A program made the position numbers and the translations under genes. 64,000 nt of DNA from Rhodoferax sp. (GTDB taxonomy: Bacteria > Pseudomonadota > Gammaproteobacteria > Burkholderiales > Burkholderiaceae_C), in assembly GCA_024236015.1 (NCBI GenBank), contig JACKLK010000011.1:1-64000 (forward strand), written 5' to 3'. This document shows, one piece after another, positions 41,929 through 51,034 of the stretch; position 1 is the stretch's first letter, and each line of letters begins with the position of its first letter. The notes under the pieces are model-generated. The model was not told the DNA's origin. It saw only the letters and a list, made by a program, of their open reading frames with translations, and did no database searches.

Positions 41929-43509
41929 ATGACCGCACGCATGTTGCGCTGGCTGACGCTGGTGCTGCTGATGGCCGGTGGTGCCGCCCAGGCCCTGACG
42001 GCCGAACAGGCGCGCGCGATCGCCGCCGGCGACACCGACGACCGCATCGCCGCGATGAACCAGACCCTGGACCAGGCGGACGAACGCACGGCCGCCTTCC
42101 TGCAGGCGCTGGGCGAAGACGCGGTGAAGCTCTCCGGCGACCGGGTCTTCATCGTGCGGGGCGACAAGACCATCGACGCGGTCACCGGCGCCGACGCGAG
42201 CCTGCCGGCGGATGCCGAAGATGCCATGGTCAACAACCGGCTGCGCGGCGAGATCGATACCGCACTGGCCGCGATCAAGCTGTTTTCCCGGGACACGAAG
42301 GTGCGCGCGTCCGCCGTTGCGACGCTGCTGGCCGAGACCGACGAGAGCAAGCTGCCGCTGGTGCAGAAGGCGCTGGCGGCGGAGACCGACGACGGCCTGC
42401 GCGAACAACTGGAAATGGTGCAGGCTGCCATCCTGCTCGGCAGCCCGGACGTTGCCAAGCGCCTGGAGGCGGCCCGCATGATGGCCGATGGCCGCAACCG
42501 CAATACCAAGACCGTGCTGCTCGAGCGGCTGCGCGTGGAAGAGGACCCGAAGGTCAAGGCTGCCTTGTCGGCCAGCCTGGTCAAGGTCGACGAGCGACTG
42601 GCCTGGGGCAATCGGCTCGGCGCGATGTTCAGCGGCGTCAGCCTGGGCTCGATCCTGCTGCTGGTCGCACTCGGCCTGGCCATCACCTACGGGCTGATGG
42701 GCGTGATCAACATGGCGCATGGCGAGCTGATGATGGTCGGCGCCTATGCCACCTATGTCGTGCAGGGCCTGTTCCAGACCTACCTGCCGGGCGGATTCGC
42801 GTGGTACCTGCTGGCCGCGGTTCCGGCGTCCTTCCTGGCCGCGGCGCTGATGGGTGCCGCGCTCGAACGCACCGTCATCCGCCACCTGTACGGCCGGCCG
42901 CTGGAGACCCTGCTGGCGACCTGGGGCATCAGCCTGATGCTGATGCAGCTCGCGCGCACCGTGTTCGGCGCCCAGAACGTCACGGTCGAGAACCCGATCT
43001 GGATGAGCGGCGGCGTACAGGTCATGGGCAACCTGAGCCTGCCGTTCAACCGGCTGGTCATCATCGGCTTCGCCTTCGCCGTGTTGCTGGGCGTGGCCTG
43101 GCTGATCGCGCGCACCCGGCTCGGCCTGTTCGTGCGCGGCGTCACGCAGAACCGGCCGATCGCCTCGTGCATGGGCGTGAACACGGCGCGGGTCGACACC
43201 TATGCGTTCGCGCTGGGTTCGGGCATCGCCGGCCTGGCCGGCTGTGCGCTGAGCCAGATCGGCAACGTCGGACCCGACCTGGGGCAGAGCTACATCGTCG
43301 ACGCCTTCCTGGTGGTCGTGCTCGGCGGCGTGGGCCAGCTCGCGGGCACGGTCTACGCGGCGCTCGGCCTGGGCCTGCTCAACAAGTTCCTCGAGGGCTG
43401 GGCCGGCGCGGTGCTGGCCAAGATCGCGGTGCTGGTGTTCATCATCGTCTTCATCCAGAAGCGGCCGCAAGGCATCTTCGCGATGAAGGGGCGCAGCGCG
43501 GAGGCATGA
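41929..43509 (+). CDS. urtB: Urea ABC transporter permease UrtB
   Basis: A 526-residue permease. As in other UrtB proteins, a secreted ~220-residue helical N-terminal domain (signal MLRWLTLVLLMAGGAAQALT; HEAT-like repeats) precedes the LivH-type membrane domain beginning near SLGSILLLVALGLAITYGLM and including NMAHGELMMVGAY. It ends QKRPQGIFAMKGRSAEA. The stop overlaps urtC by ATGA. Confidence 0.96.
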   Translation: MTARMLRWLTLVLLMAGGAAQALTAEQARAIAAGDTDDRIAAMNQTLDQADERTAAFLQALGEDAVKLSGDRVFIVRGDKTIDAVTGADASLPADAEDAMVNNRLRGEIDTALAAIKLFSRDTKVRASAVATLLAETDESKLPLVQKALAAETDDGLREQLEMVQAAILLGSPDVAKRLEAARMMADGRNRNTKTVLLERLRVEEDPKVKAALSASLVKVDERLAWGNRLGAMFSGVSLGSILLLVALGLAITYGLMGVINMAHGELMMVGAYATYVVQGLFQTYLPGGFAWYLLAAVPASFLAAALMGAALERTVIRHLYGRPLETLLATWGISLMLMQLARTVFGAQNVTVENPIWMSGGVQVMGNLSLPFNRLVIIGFAFAVLLGVAWLIARTRLGLFVRGVTQNRPIASCMGVNTARVDTYAFALGSGIAGLAGCALSQIGNVGPDLGQSYIVDAFLVVVLGGVGQLAGTVYAALGLGLLNKFLEGWAGAVLAKIAVLVFIIVFIQKRPQGIFAMKGRSAEA

Positions 43510-44660
43510 TGATGAAGACCGACGAAGGTGTTGTCGTGCCCGCCGTGTCCGCGCCCCGGCCCGCCGTGCAGCTGCCCGGGCGCAGTCCGCTGCTCACGCG
43601 CGCCGGCTGGAGTGCGTTCGTGATCGCAGCCTTGCTGGTGTGCGTGCTCGCGCCGCTGCTCAACCTGGTCGTACCCGAGGGCCACGCGCTGCACCTGAGC
43701 GACTATGCGGTGGCGCTGCTGGGCAAGATCATGTGTTACGCCATCCTGGCGCTGGCCATGGACCTGATCTGGGGCTACACCGGCATCCTGAGCCTGGGCC
43801 ACGGCCTGTTCTTCGCGCTCGGCGGCTACGTGATGGGCATGTACCTGATGCGCCAGATCGGCCGCGAAGGCAACTACAAGAGCGACCTGCCGGACTTCAT
43901 GGTGTTCCTGGACTGGAAGGAAATGCCCTGGCACTGGGCACTGAGCGACAGCTTCATCGCCACCGTGCTGCTGGTGGTGCTGGTGCCGGGCCTGGTGGCG
44001 TTCGTGTTCGGCTACTTCGCATTCCGCTCGCGCATCAAGGGTGTGTATTTCTCGATCATCACGCAGGCCATGACCTTCGCGGCCATGCTGCTGTTCTTCC
44101 GCAACGAGACCGGCTTCGGCGGCAACAACGGCTTCACCGACTTCAAGCGCATCCTGGGCATCGCGATCGCCACGCCGGGCATGCGCATGTTCCTGTTCGT
44201 GCTCACCGGCTGCACCCTGCTGGGCTTCTTCCTGCTGGCGCGCGCGCTGGTGCGGGCCAAGTTCGGGCGGGTGCTGCAGGCGATCCGCGACGGCGAGTCG
44301 CGCGTGATGTTCTGCGGTTATTCGCCGGTCGGCTACAAGCTGGCGATCTGGACCATCTCGGCGATGATGTGCGGCGTGGCCGGCGCCTTGTACGTGCCCC
44401 AGGTCGGCATCATCAACCCGAGCGAGATGAGCCCGGCCAATTCGATCGAGATCGCCATCTGGGCCGCGGTCGGCGGGCGGGCCAGCCTGGTCGGGCCCAT
44501 CGTCGGCGCCTTCGTCGTCAACGGCGCCAAGAGCTGGCTGACCGTGGCCTACCCGGAGTTCTGGCTGTATTTCCTGGGGGCGCTGTTCATCGCCGTGACG
44601 CTGTTCCTGCCCCATGGCATCGTGGGCCTGGCGCGACGCTGGAAGCGGGGTGGCGCATGA
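43506..44660 (+). CDS. urtC: Urea ABC transporter permease UrtC
   Basis: A 384-residue LivM-type permease: YAILALAMDLIWGYTGILSLG near the start, the insert KSDLPDFMVFLDWKEMPWHW typical of UrtC, and FRNETGFGGNNGFTDFK. Three ATG codons stand in tandem at the start; the first overlaps the urtB stop. It is coupled to urtD by ATGA. Confidence 0.96.
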   Translation: MMMKTDEGVVVPAVSAPRPAVQLPGRSPLLTRAGWSAFVIAALLVCVLAPLLNLVVPEGHALHLSDYAVALLGKIMCYAILALAMDLIWGYTGILSLGHGLFFALGGYVMGMYLMRQIGREGNYKSDLPDFMVFLDWKEMPWHWALSDSFIATVLLVVLVPGLVAFVFGYFAFRSRIKGVYFSIITQAMTFAAMLLFFRNETGFGGNNGFTDFKRILGIAIATPGMRMFLFVLTGCTLLGFFLLARALVRAKFGRVLQAIRDGESRVMFCGYSPVGYKLAIWTISAMMCGVAGALYVPQVGIINPSEMSPANSIEIAIWAAVGGRASLVGPIVGAFVVNGAKSWLTVAYPEFWLYFLGALFIAVTLFLPHGIVGLARRWKRGGA

Positions 44661-45535
44661 CGCCCGAGCTGATGGAAGAAGGCGCGCAGCGGCGCGAGCA
44701 GCTGGCCGTGGCGCAGGCCGTCGGCCGGACCGAGTCGGGCGGCCGCCAGGCCGGCTTCTCGCGCATCGCCATGCCCGACGGCGAGGTCGACGTCACGCAT
44801 GGCCGCATCCTGTACCTGGAAGACGTCAGCGTCAGCTTCGACGGCTTCAAGGCGATCAACAAGCTGTCGCTCGATATCGCCCCGGGCGAGTTGCGCTGCA
44901 TCATCGGCCCCAATGGCGCGGGCAAGACGACGATGATGGACATCATCACCGGCAAGACGCGACCGGACGCGGGCACGGTGTTCTTCGGCAGCACGATCGA
45001 CCTGCTGCGCTACAAGGAACCGCAGATCGCCCAGCTCGGTATCGGACGCAAGTTCCAGAAGCCCACGGTGTTCGAGCAGCTGACCGTGTTCGAGAATCTG
45101 GAGCTGGCGCTCAAGACGGACAAGGGCGTGCGCGCGTCGATGCTGTTCCGTCTCGACTCCGCGCAGGCCGACCACCTGGCCGAGCTGCTGCACACCATCC
45201 ACCTGGCCGACGACGTGAACCGCCTCGCCGGCAACCTGAGCCATGGCCAGAAGCAGTGGCTGGAGATCGGCATGTTGCTGGTGCAGGAGCCCAAGCTGCT
45301 GCTGCTCGACGAGCCGGTGGCCGGCATGACCGACGAGGAGACCGAACGCACGGCCGAGCTGTTCCTCTCGCTCAAGGGCAAACATTCGCTGATGGTGGTC
45401 GAGCACGACATGAGCTTCATCCGCACGATCTCGGAGATCGTCACCGTGCTCTGCGATGGCTCCGTACTGGCCCAGGGAACGCTGGACGAGGTCCAGGCCG
45501 ATGAAAGAGTGATCGAGGTGTATCTTGGCCGATGA
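44657..45535 (+). CDS. urtD: Urea ABC transporter ATPase UrtD
   Basis: A 292-residue LivG-type ATPase with Walker A GPNGAGKTT, signature LSHGQKQWLEIGM and Walker B LLLLDEPVAGM. The N-terminal ~50 residues are an extension before the ABC core. It overlaps urtC by ATGA and powers urea import together with UrtE. Confidence 0.96.
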   Translation: MTPELMEEGAQRREQLAVAQAVGRTESGGRQAGFSRIAMPDGEVDVTHGRILYLEDVSVSFDGFKAINKLSLDIAPGELRCIIGPNGAGKTTMMDIITGKTRPDAGTVFFGSTIDLLRYKEPQIAQLGIGRKFQKPTVFEQLTVFENLELALKTDKGVRASMLFRLDSAQADHLAELLHTIHLADDVNRLAGNLSHGQKQWLEIGMLLVQEPKLLLLDEPVAGMTDEETERTAELFLSLKGKHSLMVVEHDMSFIRTISEIVTVLCDGSVLAQGTLDEVQADERVIEVYLGR

Positions 45536-45536
45536 C

Positions 45537-46283
45537 ATGAACGCGGTGCTGGCCGCCCCCGAGCCACGGCTGGCCGACGGCGCGCCGCCGGTGCTGGACG
45601 TGCGGGACGTCAACCAGTATTACGGGGGCTCCCACATCCTGCGCGGCGTCAGCCTGCAGGCCCGCCTGGGCAAGGTCACGGTGCTGCTCGGGCGCAACGG
45701 CGTGGGCAAGACCACCTTGCTCAAGTCGCTGATGGGCCTGGTGCCGATCCGCAGCGGCAGCATCCGCTTCGACGGCCAGGACATCCACGCCCAGACGCCG
45801 TTCGCGCGGGCACGCTCCGGCATCGGTTTCGTGCCGCAGGGGCGCGAGATCTTCGCGCGGCTGACGGTCGAGGAGAACCTGCGCATGGGCCTGGCGTACA
45901 AGAGCGCCAGCACGCCGATCGACCCGGAGCTCTACGAGTTGTTCCCGGTACTCAAGCAGATGCTGCAACGCCGCGGCGGCGATCTCTCCGGCGGGCAGCA
46001 GCAGCAGCTGGCGATCGCGCGCGCACTGGCGGCGCGACCCAAGCTGCTGATCCTCGATGAGCCGACCGAGGGCATCCAGCCCAGCATCATCAAGGACATC
46101 GGCCGTGTGATCCGCATGCTCGCCGATCGCGGCACCATGGCCATCCTGCTGGTCGAGCAGTATTACGACTTTGCCGAGGAACTCGCCGACGACTACCTGG
46201 TGATGCAGCGCGGCCAGTTCATCGCCCGCGGCGCGGGAGCGGACATGCAGGCCAACGGGGTGCGCGAGCTGGTCGCCATATAG
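45537..46283 (+). CDS. urtE: Urea ABC transporter ATPase UrtE
   Basis: A 248-residue LivF-type ATPase: Walker A GRNGVGKTTLL, signature LSGGQQQQLAIARAL, Walker B LLILDEPTEGIQPSI. The ATG one base after the urtD stop was chosen; a TTG four codons upstream is an alternative. The gene faces ureD. A CCCCCC/GGGGGG stem at 46329-46343 lies in the gap and may stop transcription from either side. Confidence 0.95.
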   Translation: MNAVLAAPEPRLADGAPPVLDVRDVNQYYGGSHILRGVSLQARLGKVTVLLGRNGVGKTTLLKSLMGLVPIRSGSIRFDGQDIHAQTPFARARSGIGFVPQGREIFARLTVEENLRMGLAYKSASTPIDPELYELFPVLKQMLQRRGGDLSGGQQQQLAIARALAARPKLLILDEPTEGIQPSIIKDIGRVIRMLADRGTMAILLVEQYYDFAEELADDYLVMQRGQFIARGAGADMQANGVRELVAI

Positions 46284-46424
46284 GACGCCCCCCGTCTGTC
46301 CGGTTTCACTGCGTGTAAACCGGCCGAACCCCCCACTGGGGGGCGCCCCCTACGGCCTGGCAAAGCCAGTTCCGTGGGGCCTGGACTGGCCTGCTCCGCG
46401 GCGGCTCGCGGGCGGTCGCCCCGC

Positions 46425-47255
46425 TCAGGTCGACCAGATCCGCGGCGCCTGGGCCGAGAGTTGCCAGGCGTGCCGGCGCCAGGCCACCCGGACCTGGCGC
46501 AGCAGGTCCATGGCCGGTTCGACCAGCGGCGCCAGGACCCGCACCAGCACCACATGATCGTTGGGACTGGTGGCACCGGCCGCAGTCGCCAGCGCGTGGG
46601 TGTCGACCACGGCGCGAGCGCCGTCGAGCAACTGCTGCGCCCGATCGCGCGGCAGCGGCGCGCCGCTGCAGAAGAAGATCGTCGCCATGCAGGCATGGCC
46701 GGCCAGACCCAGCGGGCCTTGCAGCAGCCGCGTGTCGTGCGCGTCGATGCGGCCGCGCTCGAGCCAGTGGCCGGCCAGCTCGATGTGCTGCAACAGGCTG
46801 CCCTTGCCCAGGGGCTGGCCCGCGGCCGGCAGGCCGAGCGCGGTGACGTCCCAGCCGATCAGTTCGGCGCCGGGCGCAAGCTGCATCTGCAGCCGGTTTT
46901 CTGCCAGGCAGCCGTCGTAGCAGATGGCCTCCTGCGGCAACCATTCGATGCGCGATCCGGCGTCCATCCGGATGCGCGTGTGTTGCCGCGCCCATGCGCC
47001 CTGCGAACGATAGAAGCGGGTGGCGCCCGGCGTGGTGACCAGGCCATGGCTGCCGGCGGCGGCGCTGATGGCGAGTTCCAGCGTGTCGCCGCCGACGATG
47101 CCGCCCGGCGGATGCACCAGCACGTTGTGGCAGATCGCGTCGCCCTCGGGATACAGGCTTTGCAGGATGCGCAGCGGACCCTGGTGCCGGTGCCGCGCGA
47201 CGGTGCGCGACGCGGTGCTGGAATAGTCGATGTCGAGTTGCGCGTGCCAGGCCAT
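46425..47255 (-). CDS. ureD: Urease accessory protein UreD
   Basis: A 276-residue scaffold protein that holds the nickel-insertion complex on apo-urease. Recognised by RILQSLYPEGDAICHNVLVH, PPGGIVGGDTLEL and LVTTPGATRFYRSQG. It lies 11 kb from ureA and is the only urease gene on the far side of the transporter, so it has its own promoter, divergent from the MFS gene. Its role still requires UreF and UreG from the other block. Confidence 0.96.
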   Translation of the reverse strand: MAWHAQLDIDYSSTASRTVARHRHQGPLRILQSLYPEGDAICHNVLVHPPGGIVGGDTLELAISAAAGSHGLVTTPGATRFYRSQGAWARQHTRIRMDAGSRIEWLPQEAICYDGCLAENRLQMQLAPGAELIGWDVTALGLPAAGQPLGKGSLLQHIELAGHWLERGRIDAHDTRLLQGPLGLAGHACMATIFFCSGAPLPRDRAQQLLDGARAVVDTHALATAAGATSPNDHVVLVRVLAPLVEPAMDLLRQVRVAWRRHAWQLSAQAPRIWST

Positions 47256-47329
47256 GGTCCGAGTGTAGAGGCCTGGCGCCGCGGGTCGGCCGGCCGGGCG
47301 GGCCCATGCTAGAGTCCCCGCTCCCCGCC

Positions 47330-48730
47330 ATGGACGCCATCACCACCAAACGTTATCTGCCATGGGTGGTCGCGATCGCGCTGTTCATGCAGCAGCTGGA
47401 CTCGACCATCGTCAACACCGGCATCCCGGCCATGGCCAGCAGCCTGGGCACGACACCGCTGGAGCTCAAGGCCGTGGTCACCAGCTACATCCTGAGCCTG
47501 GCCGTGTGTATTCCGCTCAGCGGCTGGCTGACCGACCGCTTTGGCAGCCGGCGCGTGTTCCTGCTGGCGCTGGTGACCTTCCTGCTGGCCTCCGTTGCCT
47601 GCGGGCTGGCCGTCAACGCCCAGATGCTGATCGCCGCGCGTATCCCGCAGGGCATCTCGGCCGCGATGATGATGCCGGTCGGGCGCATGGCGATCGTGCG
47701 CACCTTTCCCAAGGGCGAGCTGCTGCGCGCGATGAACTTCGTCATCATTCCGGCCCTGCTCGGGCCCCTGCTCGGGCCGACCGTGGGCGGGCTGATCGTG
47801 CACTGGTTGTCCTGGCGCGACATCTTCTTCGTCAACGTGCCGGTCGGACTGGCGGCCCTGTGGTTCGGCTGGCGCTACATGCCCGACTACCGCAGCGCCA
47901 CGCCCCGACCGCTGGACCTGCGTGGCCTGCTGCTGTTCGTCAGCGGTGCCGGCCTGCTGTCGTGGTTGCTGGAGATCTTCGGCGACCATACGCTGGACAA
48001 CAGCCAGGCGCTGGCGCTGCTGGCCGTGTCGTTGTCCTTGCTGGCCGCCTACGGCTGGCATGCCGCGCGCGTGCCGCATCCGCTGCTGCGCCTGGGCCTG
48101 TTGCGCATCCGCACCTTCCGCGTCTCGGTGCTGGGCGGCTTCGTGACGCGGCTGGCCGTGGGGGGCATGCCGTTCCTGCTGCCCCTGCTGTACCAGGTCG
48201 GCATGGGCCTGCCGGCCTGGCAATCCGGCTTGCTGATGATGCCGGCCGCCGCAGCGGCCATGGGCATGAAGGTGATCGCCACCGCCTTGTTGCGTCGCTA
48301 CGGCTTTCGGCGGGTGTTGACGGTCAACACGGTGCTGGTCGGCTGCACCGTGGCCGCCTATTCCCAGGTCGATGCCGGCACGCCGCTGGTTGTGATCGTC
48401 GGCATCGGCCTGTTGCTGGGCTTGTTCAACTCGCTGCAATATTCCAGCATGAACTCGATGGCCTATGCCGACATCGATGCCGCCGACGTTTCCATGGCCA
48501 GCACCATGGCCAGCACGATGCAGCAGATGTCGATGAGTTTCGGCCTGGCACTGGGTTCGCTGGTCACCGGCTTGTATCTGGCCGGCCTGCCCCAGACCGA
48601 CCGGCTGGCCGTCACCGGCGCCTTGCACCATGCCTTCCTGACGCTGGCCGTGCTGACGCTGCTGTCGTCGCTGTCGTTCCGCAGCCTGCGCGACGACGAC
48701 GGCGAGAGCGTCAGCCGCGGCGCGGTGTGA
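47330..48730 (+). CDS. DHA2-family MFS drug exporter (MdtD-like)
   Basis: A 466-residue, 14-span-type multidrug exporter. The N-terminus (WVVAIALFMQQLDSTIVNTG) is the DHA2 motif, followed by GWLTDRFGSRRVFLLAL (MFS motif A) and LLGPTVGGLIVHWLSWRDIF (antiporter motif C). An ATG eight codons upstream is an alternative; neither start has a strong ribosome site. Divergent from ureD. Confidence 0.88.
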   Translation: MDAITTKRYLPWVVAIALFMQQLDSTIVNTGIPAMASSLGTTPLELKAVVTSYILSLAVCIPLSGWLTDRFGSRRVFLLALVTFLLASVACGLAVNAQMLIAARIPQGISAAMMMPVGRMAIVRTFPKGELLRAMNFVIIPALLGPLLGPTVGGLIVHWLSWRDIFFVNVPVGLAALWFGWRYMPDYRSATPRPLDLRGLLLFVSGAGLLSWLLEIFGDHTLDNSQALALLAVSLSLLAAYGWHAARVPHPLLRLGLLRIRTFRVSVLGGFVTRLAVGGMPFLLPLLYQVGMGLPAWQSGLLMMPAAAAAMGMKVIATALLRRYGFRRVLTVNTVLVGCTVAAYSQVDAGTPLVVIVGIGLLLGLFNSLQYSSMNSMAYADIDAADVSMASTMASTMQQMSMSFGLALGSLVTGLYLAGLPQTDRLAVTGALHHAFLTLAVLTLLSSLSFRSLRDDDGESVSRGAV

Positions 48731-48760
48731 GCGGCAGGCCCGGCGCTCCCGGCCTGGGCG

Positions 48761-49282
48761 TCATCGCTGCTGCCGGCATGCCGGCGCACCCCAGTGCTCG
48801 AAGGCGGCCTGCTGCAACTGGTAGGACAGCGCCGATGCGCCGACCATGGGCTGGACCATGACGCCGTCGCGGCCCGGTTCGACCAGCACCGCGCCGATGC
48901 CGGGGCCCATCGGGTCGGGTGCGAAGGCCTGGCGGCGCGGGCCGTCCACGACCACCAACCGGTCGGCAAACACGGTTTCCATGCGGTGCGGCATCGAACC
49001 CAGGCATCGTTGCGTGTCCGCCAGTGCGAAGCCGACATGGGCCCGGGCCTCGGCCGCACCTTCGCGCGCGGCGTCGCGCGCCTCGGGCGGCAGCAGCGCA
49101 TAGACCGTGCGGCCGGCGGGCGTGCGCTGCACCTCGATGGCGGCGCCGGCAGGTAGCGGGGTGGCCGACGTCGGCGCGTGCGGCGGCGATCCACACGCGG
49201 CGAGCCACAGGCACATCAGGCCCGACAACAGCGGATGCAGGCCCGGGCGCCGGCCCCGTGGCCGGCCCTTCGGTCGCATCAT
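48761..49282 (-). CDS. Hypothetical lipoprotein
   Basis: A 173-residue secreted lipoprotein: a signal peptide with lipobox LAAC (GLMCLWLAACGS), then a domain with TVYALLPPEARDAAREGAAE and MGPGIGAVLVEPGRDGVM. Family not recognised. It follows the M15 peptidase on the same strand after a 31-base gap and may be cotranscribed with it. Confidence 0.7.
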   Translation of the reverse strand: MMRPKGRPRGRRPGLHPLLSGLMCLWLAACGSPPHAPTSATPLPAGAAIEVQRTPAGRTVYALLPPEARDAAREGAAEARAHVGFALADTQRCLGSMPHRMETVFADRLVVVDGPRRQAFAPDPMGPGIGAVLVEPGRDGVMVQPMVGASALSYQLQQAAFEHWGAPACRQQR

Positions 49283-49313
49283 GGTGTGTTGCCCGCGCAC
49301 GCGTCGTCGCCAT

Positions 49314-49781
49314 TCATGGATAACGGTCGCGGGGCAGCTCGAAGTGCGGCCCGTCGATGAATGCGCGTTGTCCGGCCCTGCGGCGCCGCGCGACATATCC
49401 CGCCACCAGGTCCTCGGGTGGCTCGGTCGATGCCAGGAAGTCGATATCCCAGGCGCCGCCCCAGCGCAGCGGCGTGTCGCGCTCCTGTGCCGCCAGCCGC
49501 ATCGCGTCGGCAATGTGGTAGATCGGCGGCCATTCCCAGCGCAGCTTGCCGTTGATGTAGGGCACGAGGTCGACCGCATGGCCGGTGATGTGGCGCGAGT
49601 TCAGCGTCTGGCTGGCGCCGCCGGAGACCAGCCGCTGCTGCTCGGCCAGCGTGCGGATGCCGTCGTGCACCGAAAAATCCTGGATCGTCAGCACGATGGC
49701 CCGCTGCACGATTGCGACCAGGTCCGGATGGACGCCCTTGAGTTCGGCCCGCGATCGGGTGCCCAGAGTGAAGTCGGACAT
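49314..49781 (-). CDS. M15-family peptidoglycan peptidase (phage lysin-like)
   Basis: A 155-residue zinc peptidase of the L-alanyl-D-glutamate endopeptidase type. Zinc and catalytic motifs: SRHITGHAVDLVPY (His and Asp ligands) and DGPHFELPRD (final His). There is no signal peptide, as in phage endolysins that need a holin. No phage genes surround it, so it is either a phage remnant or a domesticated enzyme. Confidence 0.88.
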   Translation of the reverse strand: MSDFTLGTRSRAELKGVHPDLVAIVQRAIVLTIQDFSVHDGIRTLAEQQRLVSGGASQTLNSRHITGHAVDLVPYINGKLRWEWPPIYHIADAMRLAAQERDTPLRWGGAWDIDFLASTEPPEDLVAGYVARRRRAGQRAFIDGPHFELPRDRYP

Positions 49782-49872
49782 GCGCGTCTCCCAAAGAGGT
49801 TCATGCTATCGCGCAATGCCGTGATTGACCAGCCTCGGGGGTCGAGCGGCGGGCGCAGGCCGCCCGCGCGGC

Positions 49873-50856
49873 CTATTCGACCTTGATGTTGGCGCGTCGG
49901 ACCACCTCGCTCCAGCGGGCGATGTCCTTCTTCATGTGCTCCTCGAAGCCCTTCGGGGTCGATGCCGTGGCATCCGTTCCCATGGGCTTGAGCGAGGCCA
50001 GGTAGTCAGGATCGCGCAGGATGCGCTGCGTCTCGGCGTTCAGCCGGTCGATGATGGCCGGGGGTGTGCCCAGCGGCGCGGACAGGCCGGTCCAGGAACT
50101 GGCATCGAAGCCGGGCAGCCCGCTTTCGGCGATCGTCGGAATGTCGGGCGCAGCGGACGAACGCTTGGCCGATGTGACGCCCAGCGCGCGCAGCTTGCCG
50201 CCGCGCACCTGGGCCAGCGCATTGGGTATGGTCTCGAGCATCATCGATACCTGGCCGCTGAGCAGGTCGGGCATGGCCGCGCTGCCTCCCTTGTAGGGCA
50301 CGTGCACGATGTCGATGTCCGCGCTGGACTTGAACAGTTCGCCGAACAGGTGCGACGCGGAGCCGTTGCCGGCCGACGCGAAGTTGAGCTTGCCCGGGTT
50401 GGCCTTGGCATAGGCGATCAGTTCGGCGACATTGTTCGCGGGTACCGACGGATGCACGAGCAACACGTTGGTGAGCGTATGCAACATGCCGATCGGGGCC
50501 AGGTCCTTGACCGGATCCGTCTTGCGATTCGGATACAGCGCGGGCCCGATGCCGTGTGTGCCGTTGGTGGCGAACAGGATGGTGTAGCCGTCCGGCGCGG
50601 CGTTCTTCACGACGTCCATGCCGATCACCCCGCCGGCGCCGGGGCGGTTCTCGACGACGATGGTGGTCTTGAGTCCTTCGGACATGGACTTGCCCACGGC
50701 TCGCGCCAGCGCATCGGACGAGCCGCCGGGCGCGAACGTGACGACCAGGCGGATGGGTTTGTCCGGATAGGACTGGGCCGCGGCAGGCATGGCAGCGAGC
50801 GCCAGGCATGCCGTTGCGACGGCGAGAACGCTAGACTTGAAGAAGGACATCTGCAT
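49873..50856 (-). CDS. Bug-family (TctC) periplasmic solute-binding protein
   Basis: A 327-residue binding protein with a signal peptide (SVLAVATACLALAAMPAAAQ) and Bug landmarks YPDKPIRLVVTFAPGGSSD, VENRPGAGGVIGMDVV and HVPYKGGSAAMPDLLSG. These proteins bind carboxylates and related solutes for tripartite transporters or signalling; no TctAB genes are nearby. GGAG precedes the ATG. It is divergent from a LysR gene that probably controls it. Confidence 0.93.
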   Translation of the reverse strand: MQMSFFKSSVLAVATACLALAAMPAAAQSYPDKPIRLVVTFAPGGSSDALARAVGKSMSEGLKTTIVVENRPGAGGVIGMDVVKNAAPDGYTILFATNGTHGIGPALYPNRKTDPVKDLAPIGMLHTLTNVLLVHPSVPANNVAELIAYAKANPGKLNFASAGNGSASHLFGELFKSSADIDIVHVPYKGGSAAMPDLLSGQVSMMLETIPNALAQVRGGKLRALGVTSAKRSSAAPDIPTIAESGLPGFDASSWTGLSAPLGTPPAIIDRLNAETQRILRDPDYLASLKPMGTDATASTPKGFEEHMKKDIARWSEVVRRANIKVE

Positions 50857-51034
50857 CGGGACTCCAGGAAGTGGTGTGGGCCATGGCGTGCAAGGAATGC
50901 GCCAGTGCCTCTGCGCAAATGTCTCATTTTGCGGTTTCGTGGCGCTTGCACGCGTCGCAGTCGTCACTACCAGATATGCGCAGTGTGCATACGACGCCCA
51001 GGGCCGGCGCAGGGCACCCGAATGGAGAACGTGC

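Noticed and set aside
41820..44660. A 946-codon + strand open frame covering urtB and urtC
   Set aside because: Only its last part, from 43506, is the real urtC. The earlier part is the wrong frame of urtB.
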